This document shows positions 17,794 through 32,700 of a stretch of DNA of 64,000 nucleotides, piece by piece. How positions within the stretch are numbered: the stretch's first letter is position 1; every line of letters starts with the position of its first letter. Position numbers and translations under genes: made by a program. The stretch is from positions 1,987,782-2,051,781 of the forward strand of contig OZ026555.1 of the NCBI GenBank assembly GCA_964020155.1, given 5' to 3'. This DNA is from Chondrilla cf. caribensis. Lineage: Eukaryota; Porifera; Demospongiae; Chondrillida; Chondrillidae. The notes under the pieces are model-generated. The model was not told where the DNA came from, made no database searches, and saw only the letters and a list, made by a program, of their open reading frames with translations.

Positions 17794-20700
17794 GTATGTT
17801 TTGGTCATACTATTGGATTTGGGCCTACACAATTAGTCTTTATAGGGATCATTGAACTTCTGGTTACGTAATACCATACAACTGACCGTCTATGCCCCTT
17901 TCTGTACAATATGCTACAGTGGGACCCCTATAATCCGGCTCCCTGAAATACGGACACCGCGCTAAAACAGACGCATAATCTTGGAACCAACTTACTCCGT
18001 ATTGTAATGTATGTAAAATGCCCCCTGAAAAACGGACTTTCGTTATTCCGTAAAATGGATGGGAAAATATGAACCAGTGTATACAAATCAGTAGTAAATT
18101 ATACACAATAAAACGGAGAAATCAAAGTTTTTGAGGCTGTAAGATTTTCTCCAGTTTGTCCACCAACCTTTGGACCTGACAATCCATACGTGCAGGGGAT
18201 TTTGAGGTGAAAATGTGATCATTAGGAAGTAGAGGGGGGTCACGTGTTACTGCGACACCGTATTAGCTCATGTCTCTAAGAAATTTGAGGTTTAGTTCAA
18301 AGATGAAGTGTCTAGAACTCTTACAACTAGACAAATTTCGTATTGCTCCCTATTTGCAACGTGTCTTTTTGCCACCCAACATGGTCGCCGAGTTACGCCC
18401 CCGCGTCGTGCATGTCCATTAATTCCAATCCAAAGTACATAACCCATGAAATAAGGACACCCCTATAATCAGGACATGAAAAGACTGACCCAAGGTGTCC
18501 TGATTACAGGGGTCCCACTGTACTTGCATACCTGGCTGGCAGTTTAGTTGAATAATACATAGTGTGCATTTACACCAAAAAACTTGTACATGTGTAACAT
18601 GTGTTTGTATGTTTATTTTGCAAATTTATTGTATAGTATGTGCATATGTACACATATTGTCCGTTGGCTCATCCATTTCTGATCAAAAAGGAAAAAAAAA
18701 CATAAATTTGTAGCTAGTTACAAATGTATTTAGCTGGAAAAAAGTACGTACATGTGTACGGAACTGTTTTTCCAATTTTTAATGACCTACTGTTCCACGA
18801 TTAATTTTAGAGGCACTGTATTTACTAGGATGGATATTATATTATATTCTTTGTCTGACATCATACAGTGGCATCTCCCATCTTTTGGTTGGATATTTTA
18901 TTTTGTGTGTTTTTCAAGAATATAGTGGAAACCATTTATCCTAATACTTGGAAAATGCCATTTTTTTCCTATTACAGAAGCACACCAGCCATACTCCTGG
19001 TGAATTACATGATTCAGAAATGTCAGAAGAAGAGATAAGTGAAGTAGGTTTTATTTGCTCTGTACATGCTATAATTATGCTCATCACTAATACCATTATG
19101 CTGAAACACAATACACTAATTTTTGATTCAGCTGTAATTCTAGTTGTGTTTGCCATAATAACAAGCTTATCCATAACTATGATTCAGAATCCCTACAAAG
19201 TACATTGTGCCATTGATAGCTAGTCTAAGGTAGCTTAGACCCAAACTGCCGTCGTTACTGGATTCTTGTATTCTTCAGGCCACGAAAAAGCTGCTTCAAA
19301 AATTCAGCATATTTCTGTCCTGTTTTAATGATCGGGGTTGTATTTGAGATTTACTAGAAATTTAAATGTTTCTGTGTATTTGATTTTGATTTGAGAGGAG
19401 TAGCCGAAGCCTGCCCTTGTGCATGCTTTTCAAATTCAAGGAATGGCGGCCATTTGCAATGAGCCCCACTTCCCCTTTTATACCTGTTCCAAAGCTTCAG
19501 ACGTGGGAAACGGAACAAACACATGGTATTGCATAAATCGACCCTTTTGTAATCATAGTTTACGTACGTTAAGACTTGTTTTAGTCCTCATAGGTCAGTC
19601 ATAAGTAGCTGAATTTAGATATCCTTCATATCTTAAGAGTATAATATCCTCCAACCAAATTGCCAGGCTGTCTCAGCTCTGAACGTTTATGGAGAACCCC
19701 ATATCCTGGCTAAGTGTTGTTTTATGCTGTGAAATACAGTACATATCACAGAAAACCTGACATATATATCTGACATATACGTATATCCTGAGATATTTGG
19801 ATAAATTATCGCATATTATTATGATTATATACATTGCAGTACATTTATGTTATGTTATGACATCATTATGAAAGAGTTTAGGTTGAACTGTAATACTTTA
19901 AGTACTGATGGACAGAAACGTATGATGATAGAATTACAATATAACTACTAGCAAAATACAATTCAGAACGATTTTACATAACAATACTTTATAATTCCAC
20001 TACAGCTACAGTAATATGTAATTTCAATTACATTAGGTTGCGATATGTTACATTTCCCGTGATACACACTGTACATGGAACTACAGATTTGCTTGAAGCG
20101 AAATCCCACACATGGTGAATGCTTGCTAATCCACTGCAATTTGTTTTCAATGAAGATGGTGGATTAGCAAGTTTGGCGGATTAACTGGATATTCACTGGT
20201 ACTTGTCATTATATTGGTATACTTTGAAATTGTGGCGGATTAAAAGGTTTGACGGATTAACGAGAATTCACTGTACCATGGAAGCCAAACAAAGTGGTCC
20301 CAATTTTGGTCTCTCCAAATCTCATAGGTAGAGACACAAATACATCCTGTAGTTTCTGGAATGGACACCTCACTACACAGCATACTTTGCTCATTCATCA
20401 TGGGGGCATAGTCAGATTCAAGCTCTTTTCACCTACTATGGCAATTACAGCCGAACATAAGGTTTTCTTTAGAGAATACCCTTGGCAACGACAGGAAATG
20501 GGGCCTAATTAGTTAAAAAAAGCAACAAATGTCTTTGAAATTTAGGATTTTAAGTGGTATTTATAGACCTCACTGTCGATTCCAAGACTTGCCATCGGAA
20601 GTTAGTAACAGATTACTACTGTATGCGTGGAAATTTTCGTGGTATCCGTGAAAGTTTAATCTGCAAGCAAATTATTATGGTACTCGTGATTATGTAGTAT

Positions 20701-23700
20701 TATTGTGATTATAAAATGTCCGTCTATTTTCGACGTACAGTGTACGTTGCAAAACATGCCTACGATAGAACAAGAACAATAGGTTTTGTGTTAGTTTAAA
20801 TAAAGCATTAACCCAAGATGCAAGTATTTTTGTTCAGCCTGAATTTAATAAGTTGTCGATCCGATTGTATTTCATTCCCGTCACGAGCTCTATGAGCGAA
20901 ATGCTGAATCTGTAAAAGGTTGTTTCAACTTCAACTGCTCAGATGGTTGGAGATCTAGGTGTCCACAATACATAATAAACATGAAAACCACGGATACAGC
21001 TCTCTAGCTCAAACTTTTAAACTGAAAATAATAAATTAGATTTGGCCCACAAACACAAAATCCTCAAAGTTATATATCCGCCAAAGTTTAGTACCGCGAA
21101 AATTTCCACACATACGGTATGTGCTAAGGGCTACACTGGATCTACTTATCATGTACACTAGCACTATATAGAAGGTGCGAGCTGCTATGCAGCAAGAGAA
21201 ACACAGAGTTGTGTACACACATCGCGGTTTGCAGTTGGCACTTCCTATATAGTGCTAGCTGAAAGGTTGAGGGATACAAAATAGCAATGATAGGGTAATG
21301 TCTTCACATTGTAGGCTTACATCTTACTTTGGTGAATGGTAGAGGGAATACTGAGTTCATTTGCTTGTGATATAAGTGTCCACATTGTGCTAGATGCAAT
21401 CCTGTTTGGTAGTTCTATGAATAACTATAGGCCCCCATAGCAAGTAGATAACCTCAAACTAACTTCTGGTCTGCTGTTGGGAGACTCGTTCTAGTCTACC
21501 CGACCGATGGCAAGTCTTAGAATGTTGCCACTTGATGATGGTGAGGTCTACAAATACCACAAATACCTTTGATTTAATCATGTTGAAGAAGAATTGGCCA
21601 CTCTTTCAATTAGTTGGGCCTTATTTCCTGTCTTTGGCAAATGCTGTTCTGTCATGATGAAAGCCTTAAGTGTGGCTATAATTGCGGTAGAAGGCGAGTA
21701 ATCGGAAGGTTTGACGATTCCCATCACAGCTGCCTATACTACACCATACAATCATGCAAACACATTCACAGTTAACACCTATGACCCATTGTTGTGGGTG
21801 GTAGACATATAACTTTGCATATTGTCTATTCCACAGGTATTTAGGGGAGCGTCCTTACAACTGAAGGAGTATTATGCGATGCTTTCTCCAGTGCCCTTCA
21901 AACCATATCGTCCCACGCTGGATTATATTGAGCTTGCTGTCATAAACAGGAGAGAAGAGAAGATAAAAAATGAGTCACAAGTCAATACATTTCTTCACGC
22001 CACAATGCAAGGCATCGATGCCATTCACAAGAGGTTGGAATCAATAAAATACGCTGAAATATTGAAATTGGACAAAAAACGCCCCACCACAGGCAGAAGA
22101 ATCGTGATAAGCGGAGCACCAGGATGTGGAAAGAGTACTCTTTCCCGTCAATTGTGCAAGGATCTCTCTTCAGGGACACTACATAACACTTACCAGCTGG
22201 TGATACTTGTGGAACTAAGAGAACTTGTTTATAGAATAAAAGAAGGTGAACAGCTTGGCCTTAAGCACCTTTTAGTGAAATACCCTTCTCTCGGCAGCAA
22301 GAAAGTTTACAATGCTCTTCTTCATGGCTATGGAAATAATGTACTATTCATTCTTGACGGCTATGACGAGCTGGATGAGTCCCTGAGGTCTTGTCAGTTC
22401 CTTCGAGACATCCTTACTGGCTGTAACCCTTCGCTATTCCTGATTAAGTGTGATGTTGTGATCACAACCCGACCAGTAACAAGTGGAGAACTGTTTGAGC
22501 TCGTTGAAAACCCCTATCGTAATGTGGAAATACTGGGGTTCACAGAAGAACATATCCACGTGTACATTGATAAATATTTCGAAAACTTGGAAAATGGACA
22601 AATGAGAGCCATAAAACTGAAAGAAAAACTCAAGCAGCTCCCCCATGTACGAGGAATGTGCCGAGTACCTATTGTACTTGAGTTTGTCTGCAAAGTTCAC
22701 CGCATACTAGGAGATCAAGGTATCCCTGATACCCAAACAGGCATATATGGAACATACATTGTAGCCGAACTTTTCAACAGCAAATCTGTACCTTCTAACA
22801 GCAAGCCTCCCTCGAAGATGTCCGTTCAAGATCTTTTGATTGTTTCAGAAGAGGATTTCCCAGGCTTTTATGAACTCTGCCGCAAAGCATTTGAGTGTTG
22901 TAGCAGCACAAAGGGCCAAAGACTGCTACTAACTGAACAGGATGTTGGCAACCTGACACAATACCTCAATCGTGGTAGTATATACGGTCTCTTGTTTGCT
23001 GAAATAGTTGAATCAGTGTCTGGTAGTGTCCGTCTATTCCACTACTTACACAAAAGCATCCAGGAGATGCTCGCTGCAGTACACATTGCAAAACTTCCAG
23101 ATGAAGAACATGCACCACTGTGGAGGGAGCAGTTTGGTCGACCAGAAATGGCTGAAATTTGGAAGTACTACGCTGGAATAACCGAACTAAAAAAACTTGA
23201 CACAAATACTCTTTTCAGCCTTTTCAAGAAGATCAAAAAGGATCAAAAAGTACTTCTTATGCTATCCCTGTATGAAGCCAACAACCAAGAGGTTGCCGAG
23301 AAGGTCCTTCCTGTCATGTTCTCAAAGAACAAGATCTCTATAACAGTGAGATCAAGCTACGAGATAGTTGCAGCGAACTATTGCATCAAACATCACCCTT
23401 CTCTCGCTAGTTTTGAACTTGAACTCATAGGACGAAAACCTCCCATCAAATTTGGAGAGCCACTGAAGGACACAGCGTACCAGATCAGCAGTCATCCAAA
23501 TTTAAAGAGCTTGAAGTGCTCTGGGTTCAAGGAAGAAGGTAAGAACATTCTGGAACCTTGCCTCTAAGAGTGTACAGTAGATGCTTAAAGAATTTTACAT
23601 TTCATTTTGTCAATGGGTTTTCGTAATTTTGTGTATGGGAGAATAAATATAAATATGAATAAAACGGAACGGAACAAAGCAAAACGAAAATTATGTTCAA

Positions 23701-26700
23701 AGGCGGGGCATATAACGTGTGCTAGTTAGACTGTTTTCTCTATACGTAAAGAACACTTCAGTTAGATAATGCGATCTTTGAAGATTTTGCATTCAAAGAT
23801 ACCAATCCCTGTAGCTCCTTTCCAACTGATCCCTTCCACATGTGAACTTTGACAGAATGTCTTGTCCTTTGTTGAAATCGTGATACCATGCACATAAAAA
23901 GACATGTATACTTACTAAAAGTGTGTGGGTCAATTATGTAGAGATAAAAAGGCTACCTATTGTAAATCTATGGACCTTGGCTTGTATTTTGGATTTGGGA
24001 TTGTTTTCTACAACAGAAGTGACAATTTTGAATTTCTCGACCTGTTCATCCAGATCGCATTTCTGTAGATGTCTTCCTCATTTTCTCTGGCCCATTCAAA
24101 TAGTTTGGTTTTCTTAATGTCTCCAATCTCTTGGCAGTATCAGCACTAGCCCTGATGTTCCAGCCCAATGACTGTCTGTAGGACAGGTTATAACCCTTGG
24201 CATTGATTTTTCGGCAGATCTGGTGGACTGTGGTCTCATCCTCTTTGTGATGCATGGAGAAATGTATGTAGGTATATAGGTTTTCAGCGAGTTAACACCA
24301 TTTCTCATGATAATAAGAATAAGCCACAATCAAATACATATTAATTGTTCTACAAATATAAGATGAAAATGGAGCTATCCATTTGAGTGTTCTGTATTTG
24401 TCTGCATGTGTATTATCAGTTTATTGTGTGTCAATAATGACTTAGCAACCCTGGATTGAGGTAAGCATGTATGTACATAGCAAACCATATTGTTGACTGT
24501 GAACTATACACTGGTTAATGAAAAAATTAACTGTTAATCAATAAACAGTGACTTTCTACTGCTATTCTGTTTACAAAAAGACCAACGTATGATGGCCTTC
24601 GGAATTATATTACAATACCTTAATTACTATCACCGAGCCGAAGCGAGTTTAAATTGTTTCTGTCACATAGGGGAGTCCGATCGAGGTTGCCCACGCACTT
24701 AATGACTTTCAGGTCTGGAAATTATGACATTAGGGCCCAGGTGCATTTTCTTTCGGCGAAAGTTGCAAAATGGTTTTGGCAGAGCACAACCATTCGTACA
24801 CTTTTTACGAAAGGGGCATGACTGTGCTACGCAATGAGGCCAGAGATATTTGTATTAACTAAGTCATGGTTGTACGAAGCATGAATGAATTCACTCACCG
24901 TTTCACTCCCTCATAACGTCATTCTCCATGCCAGATGGCCACAAAGAGTCTCAAACTATAGACGCTATATATTTCTAAAGATACTGCAGAGGGAATTTGG
25001 ATTTTGTCAAGCTTCGGAGTAGGGTTCAGTGAATCATCTTTTGGGCCTTCGAATTGGTCATCCATGATGACCTCCATTCTGGCAGACATTTTTGTATGAC
25101 GTCATTGCCGTGGAGTGTTTACGTTGCGATTCTTATTTTGATCGCGTCCAATCTTTTTAGTCTTTTTTTATGGGGCTTTATACACCGTATTAGCTCATGT
25201 CTCTAAGAAATTTGAGGTTTAGTTCAAAGATGAAGTGTCTAGAACTCTTACAACTAGACAAATTTCGTATTGCTCCCTATTTGCAACGTGTCTTTTTGCC
25301 ACCCAACATGGTCGCCGAGTTACGCCCCCGCGTCGTGCATGTCCATTAATTCCAATCCAAAGTACATAACCCATGAAATAAGGACACCCCTATAATCAGG
25401 ACATGAAAAGACTGACCCAAGGTGTCCTGATTACAGGGGTCCCACTGTACTTGCATACCTGGCTGGCAGTTTAGTTGAATAATACATAGTGTGCATTTAC
25501 ACCAAAAAACTTGTACATGTGTAACATGTGTTTGTATGTTTATTTTGCAAATTTATTGTATAGTATGTGCATATGTACACATATTGTCCGTTGGCTCATC
25601 CATTTCTGATCAAAAAGGAAAAAAAAACGTAAATTTGTAGCTAGTTACAAATGTATTTAGCTGGAAAAAAGTACGTACATGTGTACGGAACTGTTTTTCC
25701 AATTTTTAATGACCTACTGTTCCACGATTAATTTTAGAGGCACTGTATTTACTAGGATGGATATTATATTATATTCTTTGTCTGACATCATACAGTGGCA
25801 TCTCCCATCTTTTGGTTGGATATTTTATTTTGTGTGTTTTTCAAGAATATAGTGGAAACCATTTATCCTAATACTTGGAAAATGCCATTTTTTTCCTATT
25901 ACAGAAGCACACCAGCCATACTCCTGGTGAATTACATGATTCAGAAATGTCAGAAGAAGAGATAAGTGAAGTAGGTTTTATTTGCTCTGTACATGCTATA
26001 ATTATGCTCATCACTAATACCATTATGCTGAAACACAATACACTAATTTTTGATTCAGCTGTAATTCTAGTTGTGTTTGCCATAATAACAAGCTTATCCA
26101 TAACTATGATTCAGAATCCCTACAAAGTACATTGTGCCATTGATAGCTAGTCTAAGGTAGCTTAGACCCAAACTGCCGTCGTTACTGGATTCTTGTATTC
26201 TTCAGGCCACGAAAAAGCTGCTTCAAAAATTCAGCATATTTCTGTCCTGTTTTAATGATCGGGGTTGTATTTGAGATTTACTAGAAATTTAAATGTTTCT
26301 GTGTATTTGATTTTGATTTGAGAGGAGTAGCCGAAGCCTGCCCTTGTGCATGCTTTTCAAATTCAAGGAATGGCGGCCATTTGCAATGAGCCCCACTTCC
26401 CCTTTTATACCTGTTCCAAAGCTTCAGACGTGGGAAACGGAACAAACACATGGTATTGCATAAATCGACCCTTTTGTAATCATAGTTTACGTACGTTAAG
26501 ACTTGTTTTAGTCCTCATAGGTCAGTCATAAGTAGCTGAATTTAGATATCCTTCATATCTTAAGAGTATAATATCCTCCAACCAAATTGCCAGGCTGTCT
26601 CAGCTCTGAACGTTTATGGAGAACCCCATATCCTGGCTAAGTGTTGTTTTATGCTGTGAAATACAGTACATATCACAGAAAACCTGACATATATATCTGA

Positions 26701-29700
26701 CATATACGTATATCCTGAGATATTTGGATAAATTATCGCATATTATTATGATTATATACATTGCAGTACATTTATGTTATGTTATGACATCATTATGAAA
26801 GAGTTTAGGTTGAACTGTAATACTTTAAGTACTGATGGACAGAAACGTATGATGATAGAATTACAATATAACTACTAGCAAAATACAATTCAGAACGATT
26901 TTACATAACAATACTTTATAATTCCACTACAGCTACAGTAATATGTAATTTCAATTACATTAGGTTGCGATATGTTACATTTCCCGTGATACACACTGTA
27001 CATGGAACTACAGATTTGCTTGAAGCGAAATCCCACACATGGTGAATGCTTGCTAATCCACTGCAATTTGTTTTCAATGAAGATGGTGGATTAGCAAGTT
27101 TGGCGGATTAACTGGATATTCACTGGTACTTGTCATTATATTGGTATACTTTGAAATTGTGGCGGATTAAAAGGTTTGACGGATTAACGAGAATTCACTG
27201 TACCATGGAAGCCAAACAAAGTGGTCCCAATTTTGGTCTCTCCAAATCTCATAGGTAGAGACACAAATACATCCTGTAGTTTCTGGAATGGACACCTCAC
27301 TACACAGCATACTTTGCTCATTCATCATGGGGGCATAGTCAGATTCAAGCTCTTTTCACCTACTATGGCAATTACAGCCGAACATAAGGTTTTCTTTAGA
27401 GAATACCCTTGGCAACGACAGGAAATGGGGCCTAATTAGTTAAAAAAAGCAACAAATGTCTTTGAAATTTAGGATTTTAAGTGGTATTTATAGACCTCAC
27501 TGTCGATTCCAAGACTTGCCATCGGAAGTTAGTAACAGATTACTACTGTATGCGTGGAAATTTTCGTGGTATCCGTGAAAGTTTAATCTGCAAGCAAATT
27601 ATTATGGTACTCGTGATTATGTAGTATTATTGTGATTATAAAATGTCCGTCTATTTTCGACGTACAGTGTACGTTGCAAAACATGCCTACGATAGAACAA
27701 GAACAATAGGTTTTGTGTTAGTTTAAATAAAGCATTAACCCAAGATGCAAGTATTTTTGTTCAGCCTGAATTTAATAAGTTGTCGATCCGATTGTATTTC
27801 ATTCCCGTCACGAGCTCTATGAGCGAAATGCTGAATCTGTAAAAGGTTGTTTCAACTTCAACTGCTCAGATGGTTGGAGATCTAGGTGTCCACAATACAT
27901 AATAAACATGAAAACCACGGATACAGCTCTCTAGCTCAAACTTTTAAACTGAAAATAATAAATTAGATTTGGCCCACAAACACAAAATCCTCAAAGTTAT
28001 ATATCCGCCAAAGTTTAGTACCGCGAAAATTTCCACACATACGGTATGTGCTAAGGGCTACACTGGATCTACTTATCATGTACACTAGCACTATATAGAA
28101 GGTGCGAGCTGCTATGCAGCAAGAGAAACACAGAGTTGTGTACACACATCGCGGTTTGCAGTTGGCACTTCCTATATAGTGCTAGCTGAAAGGTTGAGGG
28201 ATACAAAATAGCAATGATAGGGTAATGTCTTCACATTGTAGGCTTACATCTTACTTTGGTGAATGGTAGAGGGAATACTGAGTTCATTTGCTTGTGATAT
28301 AAGTGTCCACATTGTGCTAGATGCAATCCTGTTTGGTAGTTCTATGAATAACTATAGGCCCCCATAGCAAGTAGATAACCTCAAACTAACTTCTGGTCTG
28401 CTGTTGGGAGACTCGTTCTAGTCTACCCGACCGATGGCAAGTCTTAGAATGTTGCCACTTGATGATGGTGAGGTCTACAAATACCACAAATACCTTTGAT
28501 TTAATCATGTTGAAGAAGAATTGGCCACTCTTTCAATTAGTTGGGCCTTATTTCCTGTCTTTGGCAAATGCTGTTCTGTCATGATGAAAGCCTTAAGTGT
28601 GGCTATAATTGCGGTAGAAGGCGAGTAATCGGAAGGTTTGACGATTCCCATCACAGCTGCCTATACTACACCATACAATCATGCAAACACATTCACAGTT
28701 AACACCTATGACCCATTGTTGTGGGTGGTAGACATATAACTTTGCATATTGTCTATTCCACAGGTATTTAGGGGAGCGTCCTTACAACTGAAGGAGTATT
28801 ATGCGATGCTTTCTCCAGTGCCCTTCAAACCATATCGTCCCACGCTGGATTATATTGAGCTTGCTGTCATAAACAGGAGAGAAGAGAAGATAAAAAATGA
28901 GTCACAAGTCAATACATTTCTTCACGCCACAATGCAAGGCATCGATGCCATTCACAAGAGGTTGGAATCAATAAAATACGCTGAAATATTGAAATTGGAC
29001 AAAAAACGCCCCACCACAGGCAGAAGAATCGTGATAAGCGGAGCACCAGGATGTGGAAAGAGTACTCTTTCCCGTCAATTGTGCAAGGATCTCTCTTCAG
29101 GGACACTACATAACACTTACCAGCTGGTGATACTTGTGGAACTAAGAGAACTTGTTTATAGAATAAAAGAAGGTGAACAGCTTGGCCTTAAGCACCTTTT
29201 AGTGAAATACCCTTCTCTCGGCAGCAAGAAAGTTTACAATGCTCTTCTTCATGGCTATGGAAATAATGTACTATTCATTCTTGACGGCTATGACGAGCTG
29301 GATGAGTCCCTGAGGTCTTGTCAGTTCCTTCGAGACATCCTTACTGGCTGTAACCCTTCGCTATTCCTGATTAAGTGTGATGTTGTGATCACAACCCGAC
29401 CAGTAACAAGTGGAGAACTGTTTGAGCTCGTTGAAAACCCCTATCGTAATGTGGAAATACTGGGGTTCACAGAAGAACATATCCACGTGTACATTGATAA
29501 ATATTTCGAAAACTTGGAAAATGGACAAATGAGAGCCATAAAACTGAAAGAAAAACTCAAGCAGCTCCCCCATGTACGAGGAATGTGCCGAGTACCTATT
29601 GTACTTGAGTTTGTCTGCAAAGTTCACCGCATACTAGGAGATCAAGGTATCCCTGATACCCAAACAGGCATATATGGAACATACATTGTAGCCGAACTTT

Positions 29701-32700
29701 TCAACAGCAAATCTGTACCTTCTAACAGCAAGCCTCCCTCGAAGATGTCCGTTCAAGATCTTTTGATTGTTTCAGAAGAGGATTTCCCAGGCTTTTATGA
29801 ACTCTGCCGCAAAGCATTTGAGTGTTGTAGCAGCACAAAGGGCCAAAGACTGCTACTAACTGAACAGGATGTTGGCAACCTGACACAATACCTCAATCGT
29901 GGTAGTATATACGGTCTCTTGTTTGCTGAAATAGTTGAATCAGTGTCTGGTAGTGTCCGTCTATTCCACTACTTACACAAAAGCATCCAGGAGATGCTCG
30001 CTGCAGTACACATTGCAAAACTTCCAGATGAAGAACATGCACCACTGTGGAGGGAGCAGTTTGGTCGACCAGAAATGGCTGAAATTTGGAAGTACTACGC
30101 TGGAATAACCGAACTAAAAAAACTTGACACAAATACTCTTTTCAGCCTTTTCAAGAAGATCAAAAAGGATCAAAAAGTACTTCTTATGCTATCCCTGTAT
30201 GAAGCCAACAACCAAGAGGTTGCCGAGAAGGTCCTTCCTGTCATGTTCTCAAAGAACAAGATCTCTATAACAGTGAGATCAAGCTACGAGATAGTTGCAG
30301 CGAACTATTGCATCAAACATCACCCTTCTCTCGCTAGTTTTGAACTTGAACTCATAGGACGAAAACCTCCCATCAAATTTGGAGAGCCACTGAAGGACAC
30401 AGCGTACCAGATCAGCAGTCATCCAAATTTAAAGAGCTTGAAGTGCTCTGGGTTCAAGGAAGAAGGTAAGAACATTCTGGAACCTTGCCTCTAAGAGTGT
30501 ACAGTAGATGCTTAAAGAATTTTACATTTCATTTTGTCAATGGGTTTTCGTAATTTTGTGTATGGGAGAATAAATATAAATATGAATAAAACGGAACGGA
30601 ACAAAGCAAAACGAAAATTATGTTCAAAGGCGGGGCATATAACGTGTGCTAGTTAGACTGTTTTCTCTATACGTAAAGAACACTTCAGTTAGATAATGCG
30701 ATCTTTGAAGATTTTGCATTCAAAGATACCAATCCCTGTAGCTCCTTTCCAACTGATCCCTTCCACATGTGAACTTTGACAGAATGTCTTGTCCTTTGTT
30801 GAAATCGTGATACCATGCACATAAAAAGACATGTATACTTACTAAAAGTGTGTGGGTCAATTATGTAGAGATAAAAAGGCTACCTATTGTAAATCTATGG
30901 ACCTTGGCTTGTATTTTGGATTTGGGATTGTTTTCTACAACAGAAGTGACAATTTTGAATTTCTCGACCTGTTCATCCAGATCGCATTTCTGTAGATGTC
31001 TTCCTCATTTTCTCTGGCCCATTCAAATAGTTTGGTTTTCTTAATGTCTCCAATCTCTTGGCAGTATCAGCACTAGCCCTGATGTTCCAGCCCAATGACT
31101 GTCTGTAGGACAGGTTATAACCCTTGGCATTGATTTTTCGGCAGATCTGGTGGACTGTGGTCTCATCCTCTTTGTGATGCATGGAGAAATGTATGTAGGT
31201 ATATAGGTTTTCAGCGAGTTAACACCATTTCTCATGATAATAAGAATAAGCCACAATCAAATACATATTAATTGTTCTACAAATATAAGATGAAAATGGA
31301 GCTATCCATTTGAGTGTTCTGTATTTGTCTGCATGTGTATTATCAGTTTATTGTGTGTCAATAATGACTTAGCAACCCTGGATTGAGGTAAGCATGTATG
31401 TACATAGCAAACCATATTGTTGACTGTGAACTATACACTGGTTAATGAAAAAATTAACTGTTAATCAATAAACAGTGACTTTCTACTGCTATTCTGTTTA
31501 CAAAAAGACCAACGTATGATGGCCTTCGGAATTATATTACAATACCTTAATTACTATCACCGAGCCGAAGCGAGTTTAAATTGTTTCTGTCACATAGGGG
31601 AGTCCGATCGAGGTTGCCCACGCACTTAATGACTTTCAGGTCTGGAAATTATGACATTAGGGCCCAGGTGCATTTTCTTTCGGCGAAAGTTGCAAAATGG
31701 TTTTGGCAGAGCACAACCATTCGTACACTTTTTACGAAAGGGGCATGACTGTGCTACGCAATGAGGCCAGAGATATTTGTATTAACTAAGTCATGGTTGT
31801 ACGAAGCATGAATGAATTCACTCACCGTTTCACTCCCTCATAACGTCATTCTCCATGCCAGATGGCCACAAAGAGTCTCAAACTATAGACGCTATATATT
31901 TCTAAAGATACTGCAGAGGGAATTTGGATTTTGTCAAGCTTCGGAGTAGGGTTCAGTGAATCATCTTTTGGGCCTTCGAATTGGTCATCCATGATGACCT
32001 CCATTCTGGCAGACATTTTTGTATGACGTCATTGCCGTGGAGTGTTTACGTTGCGATTCTTATTTTGATCGCGTCCAATCTTTTTAGTCTTTTTTTATGG
32101 GACCAATCTACTATGATAACAGCGAGGTTCTGCACGTAGTGCATGCCTAGTTATATATTAGCTAACATACCTCTGGCAGGGATGGGTAGGTATCACCTTT
32201 GTGATCTGGAATGGGAACATGGATGAATCCAAGAGTGCCCTCCTGTCAACCTGAGGTGGGACAAGAGAAGCATTAGTGGCAGTGTGATACAAAATTCCTT
32301 CAATCATGGTGTACTGACTATTGTTGGCTGCGAGTACCCTGGCTGCAATTGGGTCTTCAGTGAGATGTCCCATTTCCTGATTCCAAATAGCAGGTGCCAA
32401 GTGAGGCTCTTGACGTTGTCGTTCTCCAAGAGAATTTGTCCCGGTGCTGTCGTTCCCCACCTGAGCAGTTACCCCCATCAGAGCAGCAACAACATGAGGG
32501 CTAGTAGAGTCTTCCTCGTCACCTTGGACAGGTGCATCTATGGGATGGCAAGACAAAGCATCTGCTTCTCACTCTTCCTTCCTGGCCTGTAGTTGATAGT
32601 AAGATCTAGCTCTTGTACCAGTAGTCCCCATCTTGCAAGCTTCCCAGAGGGGTGTGAGGTATTCAGTAAGGCTTCCAAGGCCTACACTGTTAAAAATTGG

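Larger units (their letters stand above)
18255..25174. repeat. Tandem duplication, unit 1 (6,920 bp)
   Basis: Identical in alignment to 25182-32101 at a constant offset of 6,927, with a 7-bp filler (GCTTTAT, 25175-25181) between the units. The one difference I noticed is A/G at 18702/25629; all six-frame ORFs shared by the two copies have identical translations. It contains the linker exon, the NACHT exon and three non-autonomous elements. Confidence 0.97.
25182..32101. repeat. Tandem duplication, unit 2 (6,920 bp)
   Basis: Second unit of the tandem duplication. It lacks the CARD-like exon, which lies upstream of unit 1, and starts inside a truncated MITE (25182-25447). Its right end abuts a truncated gypsy-type element. 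Confidence 0.97.

Noticed and set aside
21822..21836. Start of the NACHT ORF at a TTG (MSIPQ)
   Set aside because: TTG is not a normal start here and TATTCCACAG at 21836 is a good acceptor, so the exon begins at 21837.
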